Of a DNA stretch of 64,000 nucleotides, positions 24,801 to 33,607 are shown piece by piece. The notes below the pieces were generated by a model. It did no database searches. It saw only the letters and a list, made by a program, of their open reading frames with translations, and was not told the DNA's origin. Within the stretch, counting starts at the first letter, position 1; each line of letters starts with the position of its first letter. The DNA is from JBDZVM01 sp040255675 (GTDB lineage: Bacteria; Actinomycetota; Actinomycetes; Acidothermales; Acidothermaceae), in assembly GCA_040255675.1 (NCBI GenBank), contig JBDZVM010000001.1, forward strand, positions 124,001 through 188,000, given 5' to 3'. The translations under genes and the position numbers were made by a program.

Positions 24801-24866
24801 CCGCACCCGAAGGGGGTGCGGCAACCTGCCCGTGCTCGTCCTCGAGCCGGGTGAAAGGTGAGGAGA
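24801..24866 (+). promoter_or_regulatory. Structured leader of the ABC operon (weak S-box-like core)
   Basis: A perfect 8-bp hairpin, CCGCACCC (24801-24808) with GGGTGCGG (24814-24821), is followed directly by CAACC, a second possible helix (CCCG near 24829 with CGGG near 24848) and AAAGGTG. The order hairpin, GGCAACC, helix, AAGGTG resembles the core of SAM-I riboswitches. The upstream GAGGGA part and the final C of AAGGTGC are missing, so the assignment is doubtful. It lies 11 bases before the substrate-binding protein start. Confidence 0.3.
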
Positions 24867-24876
24867 CGGAAGCAAA

Positions 24877-26456
24877 ATGCGTAAGCGAACCATTGCGGCG
24901 CTCGCTGCGCCTGTTGCGGTCGCGTTCGGGCTGTCGGCATGCACATCTTCGGCCGGCGCCCATGGAGGCAGCGGTAACGACAGCACCGGTACGAGCAACG
25001 CTGCCAGCGGCGCTGCGACTCAGCAGAACAGCGGCGCCCCGGCGGTGCAGGGTGCCACCGTGACCTTGACGATCAACGGTGAGCCCACGACGCTCGACCC
25101 TCAGGCGCGTGACGACGGCAACCTGCGCGACGTCGACGACAACATTTACGAAAAGCTACTTACTCGCTCGCCCGACGGCAGCAAACTCGAACCGTGGCTA
25201 GCGACAAGCCTGCCAACGCACGTCAATCCGACGACGTGGGAGTTCAAGTTGCGCCAAGGCGTGAAGTTTACAGACGGCGAGCCCTTCGACGCCGACAGTG
25301 CCGTCTACAGCATTAAGCGAATCATCGATCCCAAGTTCAATTCGGAGCTGGCGTCGTCGGTCAGCACGATCGTCGACGCGAAGGCGGTCGACCAGTACAC
25401 CCTCGATGTCATCACTAAGTCGCCAGATCCGATCCTGCCATCGCGGATGTACTTCATCGCGATGATGGCTCCAAACGCCTCGAACCCGGCGCAAAATCCG
25501 GTAGGCACTGGCGCGTACAAGCTGCAGGATTGGGCGCACGGCGATCACATAACGTTGGCGGCAAACCCGGACTATTGGGGCACCAAGCCGAGTATCACGA
25601 CAGCGACGTTCAACTACCCGCAGGAATCGGGCACCCGGCTCGCCCAACTGCTTTCCGGCAAGACCGACTTGGTCACGAACCTGCTGCCGACGGACGCTAA
25701 GCAAGCTCCGCAGCTGCTGACGGCGCCGGGACAAAACGAGTCACTCATGATCCTGAACGCGGAAAGTGGCGTCACCGCCGATCTCAAGGTGCGCCAAGCG
25801 CTGAACTACGCCGTCAACAGCGCAGAGTTGGCTCAGAAGCTTTTCGACGGCTACGCGACCCCGGAAAGTTGCCAGATCATGGACAAGTCGTGGTTCGGCT
25901 ACAACACTTCCCTGCAGCCGATGTCTTACGACCTGAACAAAGCAAAACAGTTGATCCAGGAGGCCGGCGCTACCGGCAAGACGATCAACATGGTTGCGGA
26001 TGCCTCCGGGCGCTGGCTCGAAGACCGTGACCTAGCCAAGCCGTGGCCCAGGCGTGGCGCTCGATTGGTTTGAAGGTGAACGTTTCGTTGCTGCAGTTCA
26101 ACCAGTATCTGGACAAGCTCTTCAACCAGCCGCAACGGCCGGACGCCATTATCTTGTACACCGACAACTCGCTGTTCGACGCCGACCGCACCGTCACGAC
26201 GTACTACGCGCACGGCGGATCCGGTGCGTCGAACACTGACCCGCAGATCGTCCAGTTGGCTGATCAGGCGCGCAGCAACTTGGACACGACGAGCCGGCTG
26301 CAGGAGTACAACCAGATTATGAAGATCGGCTGCGACCAGTCGCTTTTCTGGTTCGGTTTGCATGTGCAAGACCTGTACGGCGCGTCGAAACGGTTGCAGT
26401 GGACGCCGCGCGCCGACAGCCAGATTTACGTAGCGCAAATGTCGGTCAAGAACTGA
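24877..26456 (+). pseudogene. Peptide-type ABC substrate-binding lipoprotein, frameshifted
   Basis: A family 5 (peptide/nickel/opine) solute-binding lipoprotein. The N-terminus has a signal peptide and lipobox (FGLSAC, Cys22), then NGEPTTLDPQARDDG and the family body. The frame is intact to 26040 and then stops at 26073. The remaining 138 residues, from AVAQAWRSIGLKVNV to AQMSVKN, continue in the +2 frame. The break is at 26038-26042, where AAGCC should read AAGGCC; one G is missing. Restoring it gives about 526 residues, the normal length. Since the other importer genes are intact, either this is a recent mutation or a sequence error. Slippage motifs for programmed frameshifting are not evident. 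Confidence 0.85.
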
Positions 26457-26496
26457 GGCCGGTCCCGCACAAAAGCGGAAGGGAAAGCCGCAGCGC

Positions 26497-27420
26497 ATGG
26501 GCAGATACATTTTCCGCCGGATCGGCCAAGGGCTGATCGTCATCTTCGGAGTGGTCAGCGTCGTGTTCGTGGTGACGAGGATCGTGGGTGATCCCGCCAA
26601 GGTGATGCTGCCGCTGACAGCAACCGACGCTCAGCGCGCGGCGTTCGACCATCAACTCGGATTGGACAAGCCGCTGTTCGTGCAGTACGGCGACTTCTGG
26701 AACGGCATCTTCCACGGCAACTTTGGCGAGTCGTACGTGCGCAAGCAGTCCGCATTGCACGTGGCGCTCACTTATTTGCCCGCGACGCTGGAGTTGGTGT
26801 TCGTGGGAATGGCGTTTGCCGGGCTGCTCGCCGTTACGATCGGCGTGCTGGCGGCACTTCGTCCGGGTCGCCTGCTTGATCGGGCTGTGACGTTTTTCAG
26901 CCTGATCGGGCTTTCCCTTCCGCAGTTCTGGCTGGGCCTGCTCTTGATTATTTTGTTCGGCGTCAAGCTCGGTTGGTTTCCCGTATCGGGACGTCAGGGT
27001 GCGAGTGCCATCGTGCTGCCGGCGATAGCACTCGCGGCCCCGACCGTGGGGCGTACCGCCATGGTGGTGCGCTCCTCGATGATCGATGAGTTGAACAAGC
27101 AGTACGTGCTTACAGCTGAGGCGAAAGGTCTCGGCGCCTGGCGCCGGATAGGCGTACACACGTTGCGTAACGCGTTGGCCCCCGCGGTCACCTTGTTCGG
27201 CTGGGACGTCGTCCGCGCGTTGGCCGGCTTCGACGTCGTTGTCGAGGTGGTATTCGGCTGGACCGGCATCGGTCACCTGGCTTACGACTCGATCCTCGGC
27301 CAGGATTTCACTCAGCTGCAAGCCATCGTGATTCTGGTTGCGATCATCGTCGTCGTCATCAATATCGCGATGGATTTCATCTACAAACTCATCGATCCGC
27401 GCGTCAAGGTAGGGGCTTGA
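26497..27420 (+). CDS. ABC transporter permease, DppB/OppB type
   Basis: A 307-residue inner-membrane permease. It starts with the DppB hallmark MGRYIFRRIGQGLIVIFGVVSVVFVVTRIVGDPA, has six helices, and carries the ATPase-docking EAA motif around LTAEAKGLGAWRRIGVHTLRNAL. It forms the channel with the next gene product. The start is 40 bp after the binding-protein stop. The substrate is set by the binding protein and is unknown; peptide, glutathione, opine and nickel systems all look like this. Confidence 0.9.
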   Translation: MGRYIFRRIGQGLIVIFGVVSVVFVVTRIVGDPAKVMLPLTATDAQRAAFDHQLGLDKPLFVQYGDFWNGIFHGNFGESYVRKQSALHVALTYLPATLELVFVGMAFAGLLAVTIGVLAALRPGRLLDRAVTFFSLIGLSLPQFWLGLLLIILFGVKLGWFPVSGRQGASAIVLPAIALAAPTVGRTAMVVRSSMIDELNKQYVLTAEAKGLGAWRRIGVHTLRNALAPAVTLFGWDVVRALAGFDVVVEVVFGWTGIGHLAYDSILGQDFTQLQAIVILVAIIVVVINIAMDFIYKLIDPRVKVGA

Positions 27421-27421
27421 C

Positions 27422-28387
27422 GTGGCAGGCGCTGTGCTGGTTCAAGACCAGGCTGCGCCGGGCACCGGCCAAAAGCGTAGGTCGGTACTGCGGGTGCTCG
27501 GCTCAGGCCTTCGCGAGCTTTGGGGAGACAAGGCCGGTTTCTTCGGCCTCCTGATCGTGGCGATGTTCGTGTTTGTCGCCTTGTTCGCGCCGATGCTTAC
27601 GCCGCACAATCCGTCGGCTCAGGTGCTCGCCGACCGGCTCACGCCGCCGGTCTGGGAACACGGCGGTTCGATGAGTCACATACTCGGCACCGACCAACTC
27701 GGCCGTGACATCCTCTCTCGGGTCATTTACGGCTCGCGACTGTCGCTCCTGGTGGGTGTCTCGGTCGTGGTCATCGCCGGAGCGGTCGGTACCACGGTCG
27801 GCCTGGTGTCCGGCTATTTCGGCGGTCGGGTGGACGGTCTGATTATGCGAGTGGTCGACACACAGGGCGCTTTCCCGGGGTTGCTGCTTGCGCTGCTAAT
27901 TCTCGCCGCCGTCGGGCCGAGCGTGCGCACTGTCATCCTCGTGCTCTGCCTCGATGGCTGGCTGATGTACGCCCGCGTCGCCCGTGGCACCGTCTTATCG
28001 TTGCGGCAGACCGCTTACGTGGAGGCGGCCGAAATCATCGGGTGCCGACCGCGGCGGGTCATGTTTCGTCACGTGGCGCCGAACCTCACCTCTCCGGTAC
28101 TCACTGTCGCCGTGCTCGAGTTCGCCCGCATCATCCTGGCGGAAGCGGTGCTTTCGTTTCTCGGCCTCGGTGTTCAGCCGCCACAGATGTCGTGGGGCCT
28201 GGAGATCGCCGAGGGCCAAGACTTCGTCTACAGTGCCTGGTGGCTCGTAACCTTTCCGGGCATCGCGATCGCGGTGACCGTGCTGGGCGTCAACATGTTC
28301 GCGAGTTGGCTGCGGGTGGCCGCCGATCCGCAGGAACGCGAAAAGCGGTTCGCCGCATCGGCCGGTACGTTCGGTGGTGGGATATGA
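27422..28387 (+). CDS. ABC transporter permease, DppC/OppC type
   Basis: A 321-residue permease, partner of the DppB-like protein. The N-terminus is cytosolic and the first helix (GFFGLLIVAMFVFVALFAPML) is followed by the conserved HILGTDQLGRDILSRVIYGSRLSLLVG region that marks DppC. The EAA loop is YVEAAEIIGCRPRRVMFRHVAPN. The GTG start begins one base after the preceding stop. The stop overlaps the ATG of the next ATPase gene (ATGA), so expression is coupled. Confidence 0.9.
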   Translation: MAGAVLVQDQAAPGTGQKRRSVLRVLGSGLRELWGDKAGFFGLLIVAMFVFVALFAPMLTPHNPSAQVLADRLTPPVWEHGGSMSHILGTDQLGRDILSRVIYGSRLSLLVGVSVVVIAGAVGTTVGLVSGYFGGRVDGLIMRVVDTQGAFPGLLLALLILAAVGPSVRTVILVLCLDGWLMYARVARGTVLSLRQTAYVEAAEIIGCRPRRVMFRHVAPNLTSPVLTVAVLEFARIILAEAVLSFLGLGVQPPQMSWGLEIAEGQDFVYSAWWLVTFPGIAIAVTVLGVNMFASWLRVAADPQEREKRFAASAGTFGGGI

Positions 28388-29400
28388 GTGATGCTATTGC
28401 CGTGGTTGACGAGTCGAAGGGTCGGCGCGACACCGCGGCACCCTTGCTCGAAATCGACCGGTTACGCGTCGACTTCGTACTGCGCCGTGGCGTCGTGCAC
28501 GCGGTACGAGCCGCTTCGCTGCAGATTCATCCTGGTGAGTCTGTTGCGCTGGTCGGCGAATCCGGGTCGGGAAAATCGGTCACCGCGCTTGCCGCAATGG
28601 GCTTGCTCAAGCTGCCAGGCAAGATTTGCGGTGGCGACATCAGATGGAAGGGCGACACGCTGCTCGGCGCGGCCGGTGCCAGCCGGTTGCGTGCCGTGCG
28701 GGGCAAGCGGTTGTCCATCGTATTCCAAGACCCGATGACGTCGCTGAATCCGCTTTTCACCGTCGGAGTGCAACTCACCGAGGTGCTTCGTCGCCACCTC
28801 GGCATGAACCGCGCACAGGCCAACGTTCGCGCTGCCGAATTGCTCGACCTGGTCGGCATTTCCTCGCCGCACGAGCGCCTGAAGCAATACCCGCACGAAT
28901 TCTCCGGCGGCATGCGGCAGCGAGCGCTCATCGCCATGTCGCTCGCGTGCGAGCCCGAGCTTCTCATCGCCGACGAGCCGACGACCGCGCTCGACGTCAC
29001 GATTCAGGCGCAGATTCTCGAGCTCATCGCGGATATCAGAGATCGCTTGGGACTTGCCGTCTTGATGATTACGCACGACCTCGGTGTCGTCGCCGGATTG
29101 TGTCAGCGCGTTTGTGTCATGTACGCCGGCAAAATCGTCGAAGAAGGCCCGATCGACGCCATGTTCGCTGATCCACGCCACCCCTACACGCGTGGGCTGC
29201 TGGCTTCGACGCCGAGGCCCGACTCGGTTGCCGAGCGGCTCACAGGGATTCCCGGGAACCCGCCGGCGATGGACGCGCCACCCGCGGGATGCGCCTTCGC
29301 CGAACGTTGTACGCAGCGGATTGAGCAGTGCGACAGTCACGATCCGGTGCTCGTCCAAGCGGACGCAGGAAGGAAGTTGGCGTGTTGGCACAGCAACTAA
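28384..29400 (+). CDS. ABC transporter ATP-binding protein, DppD/OppD type
   Basis: A 338-residue nucleotide-binding subunit. Walker A is GESGSGKS, the Q-loop is VFQDPMTSLNP, the signature motif is FSGGMRQR, Walker B is LLIADEPTTALD, and the H-loop is MITHDLGVV. The C-terminal oligopeptide-transporter extension has four cysteines (GCAFAERC, EQC, ACWH) that bind a 4Fe-4S cluster in several DppD proteins. The ATG at 28384 overlaps the DppC stop. The last 19 bp overlap the start of the DppF-like gene. Confidence 0.92.
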   Translation: MSDAIAVVDESKGRRDTAAPLLEIDRLRVDFVLRRGVVHAVRAASLQIHPGESVALVGESGSGKSVTALAAMGLLKLPGKICGGDIRWKGDTLLGAAGASRLRAVRGKRLSIVFQDPMTSLNPLFTVGVQLTEVLRRHLGMNRAQANVRAAELLDLVGISSPHERLKQYPHEFSGGMRQRALIAMSLACEPELLIADEPTTALDVTIQAQILELIADIRDRLGLAVLMITHDLGVVAGLCQRVCVMYAGKIVEEGPIDAMFADPRHPYTRGLLASTPRPDSVAERLTGIPGNPPAMDAPPAGCAFAERCTQRIEQCDSHDPVLVQADAGRKLACWHSN

Positions 29401-30482
29401 GTGACGAGTTAGGTCCGGACGCCGACACCGAGACAGCGGGTCAGCGCGGGCACGGGTCAGCACGCACCGCGGCACTTTTGCGAGTGGACGGCCTTAGCGT
29501 GGACTACCCGGTCGGGCATGTGGGATTTTGGGGTCGGCAGCGGCGTGTGGCGCACGCCGTCACCGACGTGAGTTTTGAAATCCGCCGCGGTGAAACCTTC
29601 GGTCTCGTCGGAGAAACGGGGTCGGGCAAGTCGACCACCGGGCGGGCCATTTTGGGCAAAGCGCCGATCACCGCTGGCCAGATCGTCTTCGATGGTCGCG
29701 ATATAACTCGTCTGAAAGGGCGGGAGCGGCGCATCGTCCACCGCAACCTGCAACTCGTCTTTCAAGACCCGTACGCGAGCTTGAATCCCCGCATGAAGGT
29801 CGGCGAGATTATCGCCGAGCCACTCGTCGTGCACGGTCTTGTACGTCGTCCACGTGACGCGGCACCGCATGTTGCGCACTTGCTTGAGCTGGTTGGCCTT
29901 CCACCTGACGCGGCCGGGCGTTTTCCACACGCGTTCAGCGGCGGCCAGCGGCAGCGGATCGGGATTGCCCGGGCGCTTTCGCTGCGTCCACAACTGCTCA
30001 TCTGCGACGAGCCGGTGTCGGCACTCGACGTGTCCGTGCAAGCTCAGGTAGTCAATCTCCTACAGGATCTACAACAGCAGCTCGGACTCTCGTACCTGTT
30101 CATCGCGCACGACTTGTCGGTGGTGCGGCACATCTCGCACCGGGTCGGCATCATGTACGCGGGGCGGCTCGTCGAGACCGCCGACCGTACCGCCATCTAC
30201 GAACGCCCGTCACACCCGTACACAAAGGCGTTGCTGTCGGCGATTCCCGTGCCTGATCCGCCGACTCAGCGGGCGCGCCGGCGCATCGTTATCGCGGGAG
30301 AACTCCCGAATCCCACGCGCCCGCCATCGGGCTGCCGATTCCACACTCGCTGTCCAGAGGTTCAGCCGCGCTGCATCGAGCAAGTACCCACGCCGGTCGA
30401 GCTCGGCGTCGGGCATTGGTCTGCGTGCCTGCTCGCGAAGACTCCAGCGGGCGAAGGTAGTGGCGGCATCGCGGATGAGTGA
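29382..30482 (+). CDS. ABC transporter ATP-binding protein, DppF/OppF type
   Basis: A 366-residue second ATPase of the importer. Walker A is GETGSGKST, the Q-loop is VFQDPYASLNPRMKVGEII (diagnostic of DppF), the signature is FSGGQRQRIGIARAL, Walker B is LLICDEPVSALD, and the H-loop is IAHDLSVV. The C-terminus holds CRFHTRCP with later Cys, the oligopeptide-transporter domain. The GTG at 29382 was chosen because AGGAAGGAAG ends five bases before; it lies inside the end of the preceding gene. The product has a 45-residue hydrophilic N-terminal extension. Confidence 0.9.
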   Translation: MLAQQLSDELGPDADTETAGQRGHGSARTAALLRVDGLSVDYPVGHVGFWGRQRRVAHAVTDVSFEIRRGETFGLVGETGSGKSTTGRAILGKAPITAGQIVFDGRDITRLKGRERRIVHRNLQLVFQDPYASLNPRMKVGEIIAEPLVVHGLVRRPRDAAPHVAHLLELVGLPPDAAGRFPHAFSGGQRQRIGIARALSLRPQLLICDEPVSALDVSVQAQVVNLLQDLQQQLGLSYLFIAHDLSVVRHISHRVGIMYAGRLVETADRTAIYERPSHPYTKALLSAIPVPDPPTQRARRRIVIAGELPNPTRPPSGCRFHTRCPEVQPRCIEQVPTPVELGVGHWSACLLAKTPAGEGSGGIADE

Positions 30483-31164
30483 TCCGCCGACGTGCATCGT
30501 CGGCGCCGGGCGCCTGGGTCGCGCACTTGCCGCGCGGCTCCGTACCTCGGGCACCGATCCCGTCGTGGTTTCTCGGCGGCAGAGTCAAATCTTCGGCGCC
30601 GATGGCAAAGTCTTGGACGTCGCCGATGATCCTGCCGCGGCGAGTGGGTGCGGAATCGTTTTGTTAGCCGTGCCCGCGTCTGAGGTCGCTGCCGCACTGC
30701 GATGGTTGGTGCCGTCGCTCGGGCGAGACACGCTTGTGGTCAACCTCGCCACCGAGTTGCCGACGACGACGCTCTCGGTCGACGGCTGTCGCGTCGTCGG
30801 GTGCAAAATCATCGGCCAGAGCGGCCAAATCGAGCGGGGGAACCCAGCCGCGCTCGTCGTCGACAGCGCCGACGAGGCCGACCGCGCGCTCCTGGCTCGG
30901 GTACTTCGGCCGGTGGGAACCGTGATTGCCACGTCGGAGCAATTCGCGGCCCGGGTCAACGAGTTGGTCGCACGCCGGGTGATCGAGGCGCAATTGTCGC
31001 TGGCCCGGGCGTTGGACGATCTCGGCACGCCTTCGGTGGCGCGGGCTGCCGCCATAGGCAACCTGGCGCCCGGAATTTGGGATGCCGTCGCTTCCGGAAA
31101 CACCGGCCCTTTCCTTCGTGGGCTCGTCGATGAGGTTTGGAGCGCCACCCGAGCCCGTTGTTGA
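30475..31164 (+). CDS. NAD(P)-binding Rossmann protein (F420-dependent NADP reductase / P5CR-like)
   Basis: A 229-residue protein with the nucleotide-binding motif PTCIVGAGRLGRALAARL at the very N-terminus. The sequence VVSRRQSQ where the adenosine 2'-phosphate binds suggests NADP. The pattern fits the 'NADP oxidoreductase, coenzyme F420-dependent' superfamily, which also includes pyrroline-5-carboxylate reductase and imine reductases. Its C-terminal helical part (ARVNELVARRVIEAQLSLARAL) is short, and no clear catalytic residue stands out. The ATG overlaps the DppF stop by 8 bp, so it is the last gene of the importer operon and probably acts on the imported compound. The stop directly abuts the convergent PucR stop. 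Confidence 0.7.
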   Translation: MSDPPTCIVGAGRLGRALAARLRTSGTDPVVVSRRQSQIFGADGKVLDVADDPAAASGCGIVLLAVPASEVAAALRWLVPSLGRDTLVVNLATELPTTTLSVDGCRVVGCKIIGQSGQIERGNPAALVVDSADEADRALLARVLRPVGTVIATSEQFAARVNELVARRVIEAQLSLARALDDLGTPSVARAAAIGNLAPGIWDAVASGNTGPFLRGLVDEVWSATRARC

Positions 31165-32955
31165 TTACGGCGGGTCGAGGTCGCGGTCGACAGCCACGGT
31201 GGTCTCGGTGATGGTGTCGAGCTTGTGTGCCAGCCAGACGGTGAATCGGTGTTCGGCCTGGTGGAGGTCGAGCTGCAAGACCCGTGAGGCGCGCTCGAGC
31301 TTGTAAAGCATGGTGTTGCGGTGAATGTGCAGCGTTCGAGCAGCGGCGTTGAGGTTTCCGCCCGCCTCGATGTACGTCATCACGGCCTGTTCGAGATCGG
31401 CGCTGCCGTGCCGATGCGCCCGCAACGGGCCGAGCACGTCGTGGACAAAAGCCTGTGCTTGGTTGTTGCCGGTCAGCTGAGACAAGATTGCGTAAACCCG
31501 AAGTTCCTGGAAACCGCACGATTCGGTCATGCCTAACCGCCGGTGCAGGCCGAGGGCCAACCTCGCCTCGCGATAACTTTCGGTGACCCGATCCGCGCCT
31601 TTGACCGGCCTGCCGTAGCCCACCGCGACTGGGTGGCGGATGCGCCTGTTCAGCTCCCGCTCAAGCGCGCGGGCGTATTGCGCAAGCGCGACCGTCGCCG
31701 TCTGCGGCACATCGGCCCCGCGCGACGGTGGGTCGACTTGACGGATGACGGCGAGAACGTTGCCGACCACCGTCGCGAGGGTGCGCGTACCGGGCGCGGG
31801 AGCCAATCGCGTGGCATCGCGAGCGAGCTGGAACAGCGCATTGAGCGACTCGGTGCCGTCGGACGGCGTGAGGTGACCTGCTACAACCACGCCGTATGTC
31901 GCGCCGACCGGTACGTCGTAATGCGCCGCGCGCGCTTCGAGGTCGTGGGGCGTCGAAAACCGTCCGTGCAGCAGTGCGTGGACGAAATCACCGCGGGCGC
32001 GCTCCTCGGCTTCTTCGACGCTGCGCATGCGCAGCAGTTCGGTACCGACGATCGTCGCGCTTTGCTCCACGATGACGCGGTGTTGAAGGATTTGCTGAGG
32101 GTGCGGCTCCCGCCCAGGTTCGATGATGATCACCCAACCGTCGTGGCGGCCGGCGAGCAGGATCGGATTGACAATCCCCGTGCTCGGCGCACCGGCGATG
32201 TCGAGTGCGCACACGCGCGGCGTGGCGTTCACGTCGTCGTCTTCTGGCGTGGTGGGGTCGGTCGCACGAAATGCCGCGGCCACCGCGGCTGGTTCTAGCG
32301 CGCGATCGCGCGACTGCTCGAACGCGAGAACACGAAACTGCGGATCGAGGATCGCGGCGGCGCAGCCCGACAGCCGCGCTATTTGATGGCACAGCGCGTC
32401 GAGCCCCGCGCCGCGATAGAGGAGCTCGACCATCGACCGGTGCACCGTGATGCCATAGCGCAGTGTTTGCGTCTCCCGCGAGAGAACCAGGCTGGCAGTA
32501 AGGTGATCGAAGTCGCGATAGCTCACTCGCTCGGGCACCGCGAACACCGGCAGCGGGCCGTCGAGACAGGGTTTTGCCGCGCCCGCCGCGATGACGGCAA
32601 CCGCGCGGCGGCGCGCCAGCGTATGCAGGGCGTCCGTGTCGAGTTGGTCGGCCGTGGCGTAGACGACGACTTCCGAAAGCGCGTCGTTGCTTGCCAGCGC
32701 CCGCTCCCAGGGCAGGCACCATGCGACGACGCTTCGAGCGAGTTCGGGGTTCAGGCTCGGGGTGGGCCCGGCGCGTAAGAGCCGGCTATGTAACAACACA
32801 TCAAGCGTGAGCCGTTCGTCGGCGTCGTGAGGTAGGTCGCCGGTCGATGCGTGCCGCGGCGGCGCCGCCTCATGCGGCCGCGAGAGAGGCGCCGCCTCAT
32901 GCGGCGTTAGCCGCGGTGTGGCCCGGGACGGTCGTGGGATTGGCGCGGTAGTCAT
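31165..32955 (-). CDS. PucR-family transcriptional regulator
   Basis: A 596-residue PucR-type activator. The N-terminal half is a PucR/GAF-like sensing region with VVVYATADQLDTDALHTLARRR and later ILLAGRHDGWVIIIEPG. The C-terminal region has the GGDEF-like CdaR domain (VAVGYGRPVKGADRVTESYREARLAL) and the PucR helix-turn-helix at the end (YIEAGGNLNAAARTLHIHRNTMLYKLERA). PucR proteins control purine, amine and gamma-aminobutyrate catabolism and usually act on adjacent operons. Here it is divergent from the HbpS-like gene and stands between the importer and oxidase operons, so it probably controls one or both. An 18-bp direct repeat lies in the low-complexity N-terminus (two HEAAP copies). Confidence 0.88.
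   Translation of the reverse strand: MTTAPIPRPSRATPRLTPHEAAPLSRPHEAAPPRHASTGDLPHDADERLTLDVLLHSRLLRAGPTPSLNPELARSVVAWCLPWERALASNDALSEVVVYATADQLDTDALHTLARRRAVAVIAAGAAKPCLDGPLPVFAVPERVSYRDFDHLTASLVLSRETQTLRYGITVHRSMVELLYRGAGLDALCHQIARLSGCAAAILDPQFRVLAFEQSRDRALEPAAVAAAFRATDPTTPEDDDVNATPRVCALDIAGAPSTGIVNPILLAGRHDGWVIIIEPGREPHPQQILQHRVIVEQSATIVGTELLRMRSVEEAEERARGDFVHALLHGRFSTPHDLEARAAHYDVPVGATYGVVVAGHLTPSDGTESLNALFQLARDATRLAPAPGTRTLATVVGNVLAVIRQVDPPSRGADVPQTATVALAQYARALERELNRRIRHPVAVGYGRPVKGADRVTESYREARLALGLHRRLGMTESCGFQELRVYAILSQLTGNNQAQAFVHDVLGPLRAHRHGSADLEQAVMTYIEAGGNLNAAARTLHIHRNTMLYKLERASRVLQLDLHQAEHRFTVWLAHKLDTITETTVAVDRDLDPP
32861..32905. repeat. 18-bp direct repeat in the PucR N-terminal region
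   Basis: GGCGCCGCCTCATGCGGC occurs at 32861-32878 and 32888-32905. On the minus strand each copy encodes the peptide PHEAAP in the flexible N-terminus of the PucR protein. Confidence 0.85.
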
Positions 32956-33019
32956 CGTCGATCCGCCGCGGAGTTTATCGCCGGATTCATGACATCAGCT
33001 CCCTTGGGCAATGTGCACA

Positions 33020-33064
33020 CAGACTCGTGGTCTGCCCCTTGCAGAGTTGCCCTTGTACTGGCAA
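33020..33064. promoter_or_regulatory. Inverted repeats between PucR and HbpS-like genes
   Basis: In the 158-bp divergent region CAGAC-TCGTG-GTCTG (33020-33034) and TTGCC-N8-GGCAA (33047-33051 with 33060-33064) form two inverted repeats. They are suitable operators for PucR or another dimeric regulator; no known consensus is matched. Confidence 0.4.
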
Positions 33065-33113
33065 CCGTGCCCCACCAGTCTGGACCTCCGAGCCTGGCTG
33101 ATGGGAGCGATAG

Positions 33114-33605
33114 ATGCACAAGGTCTACCGGATTACACTCGATGACGCGCTGCCGATGCTTGAAGCCGCGCGCGCCAAAGCCGAGGAAATCGGCGTCAAA
33201 CAGACGATTTGTGTCTGTGACGACGGCGGCCACCTTCTCGCGCTTCATCGATTGCCTGGCGCCCGCTTGACGGGTGTGGAAATCGCGATGGCCAAGGCTT
33301 TCACCGCCGCTGGGCATGAGCGGGCCACGCACAAGTTCAACGAGCCGCCGAACGGGCCGGCGTTGCCGGGCAACGAGGCGTTCGGGATCAACCAGATCTA
33401 TCCCGGGAAATTCGCGATTTTCGTCGGTGGCTTCCCGATCGAATACGACGGGCAAATCGTCGGTGCGGTCGGTGTCAGCGGTGGAAACGGGGCTCAAGAC
33501 AAGGCCGTGGGAGCCGCTGCCCTCGAGGCATTCGCCAAACACGCCGCCGGGTACGCCACCACGAACGCCGACGGGCACGCCGACGGCCAAGCGGTGAAGG
33601 CGTGA
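33114..33605 (+). CDS. GlcG/HbpS-family (DUF336) protein
   Basis: A 163-residue protein matching the GlcG/HbpS family, from TLDDALPMLEAARAKAEEIGV at the start, through VCDDGGHLLALHRLPGARL, to GGFPIEYDGQIVGAVGVSGG near the end. Members bind haem or cobalamin-like ligands or support glycolate, propanediol and ethanolamine metabolism. The final 20 residues are Ala/Gly/His/Asp rich (ADGHADGQ) and could bind metal. It is divergent from PucR and converges on RidA with a 2-bp gap. In this location it may be an accessory for the adjacent catabolic operon. Confidence 0.85.
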   Translation: MHKVYRITLDDALPMLEAARAKAEEIGVKQTICVCDDGGHLLALHRLPGARLTGVEIAMAKAFTAAGHERATHKFNEPPNGPALPGNEAFGINQIYPGKFAIFVGGFPIEYDGQIVGAVGVSGGNGAQDKAVGAAALEAFAKHAAGYATTNADGHADGQAVKA

Positions 33606-33607
33606 GG

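Noticed and set aside
26030..26045. Programmed ribosomal frameshift in the binding-protein gene
   Set aside because: No slippery heptamer or downstream pseudoknot is evident; a lost G explains it more simply.
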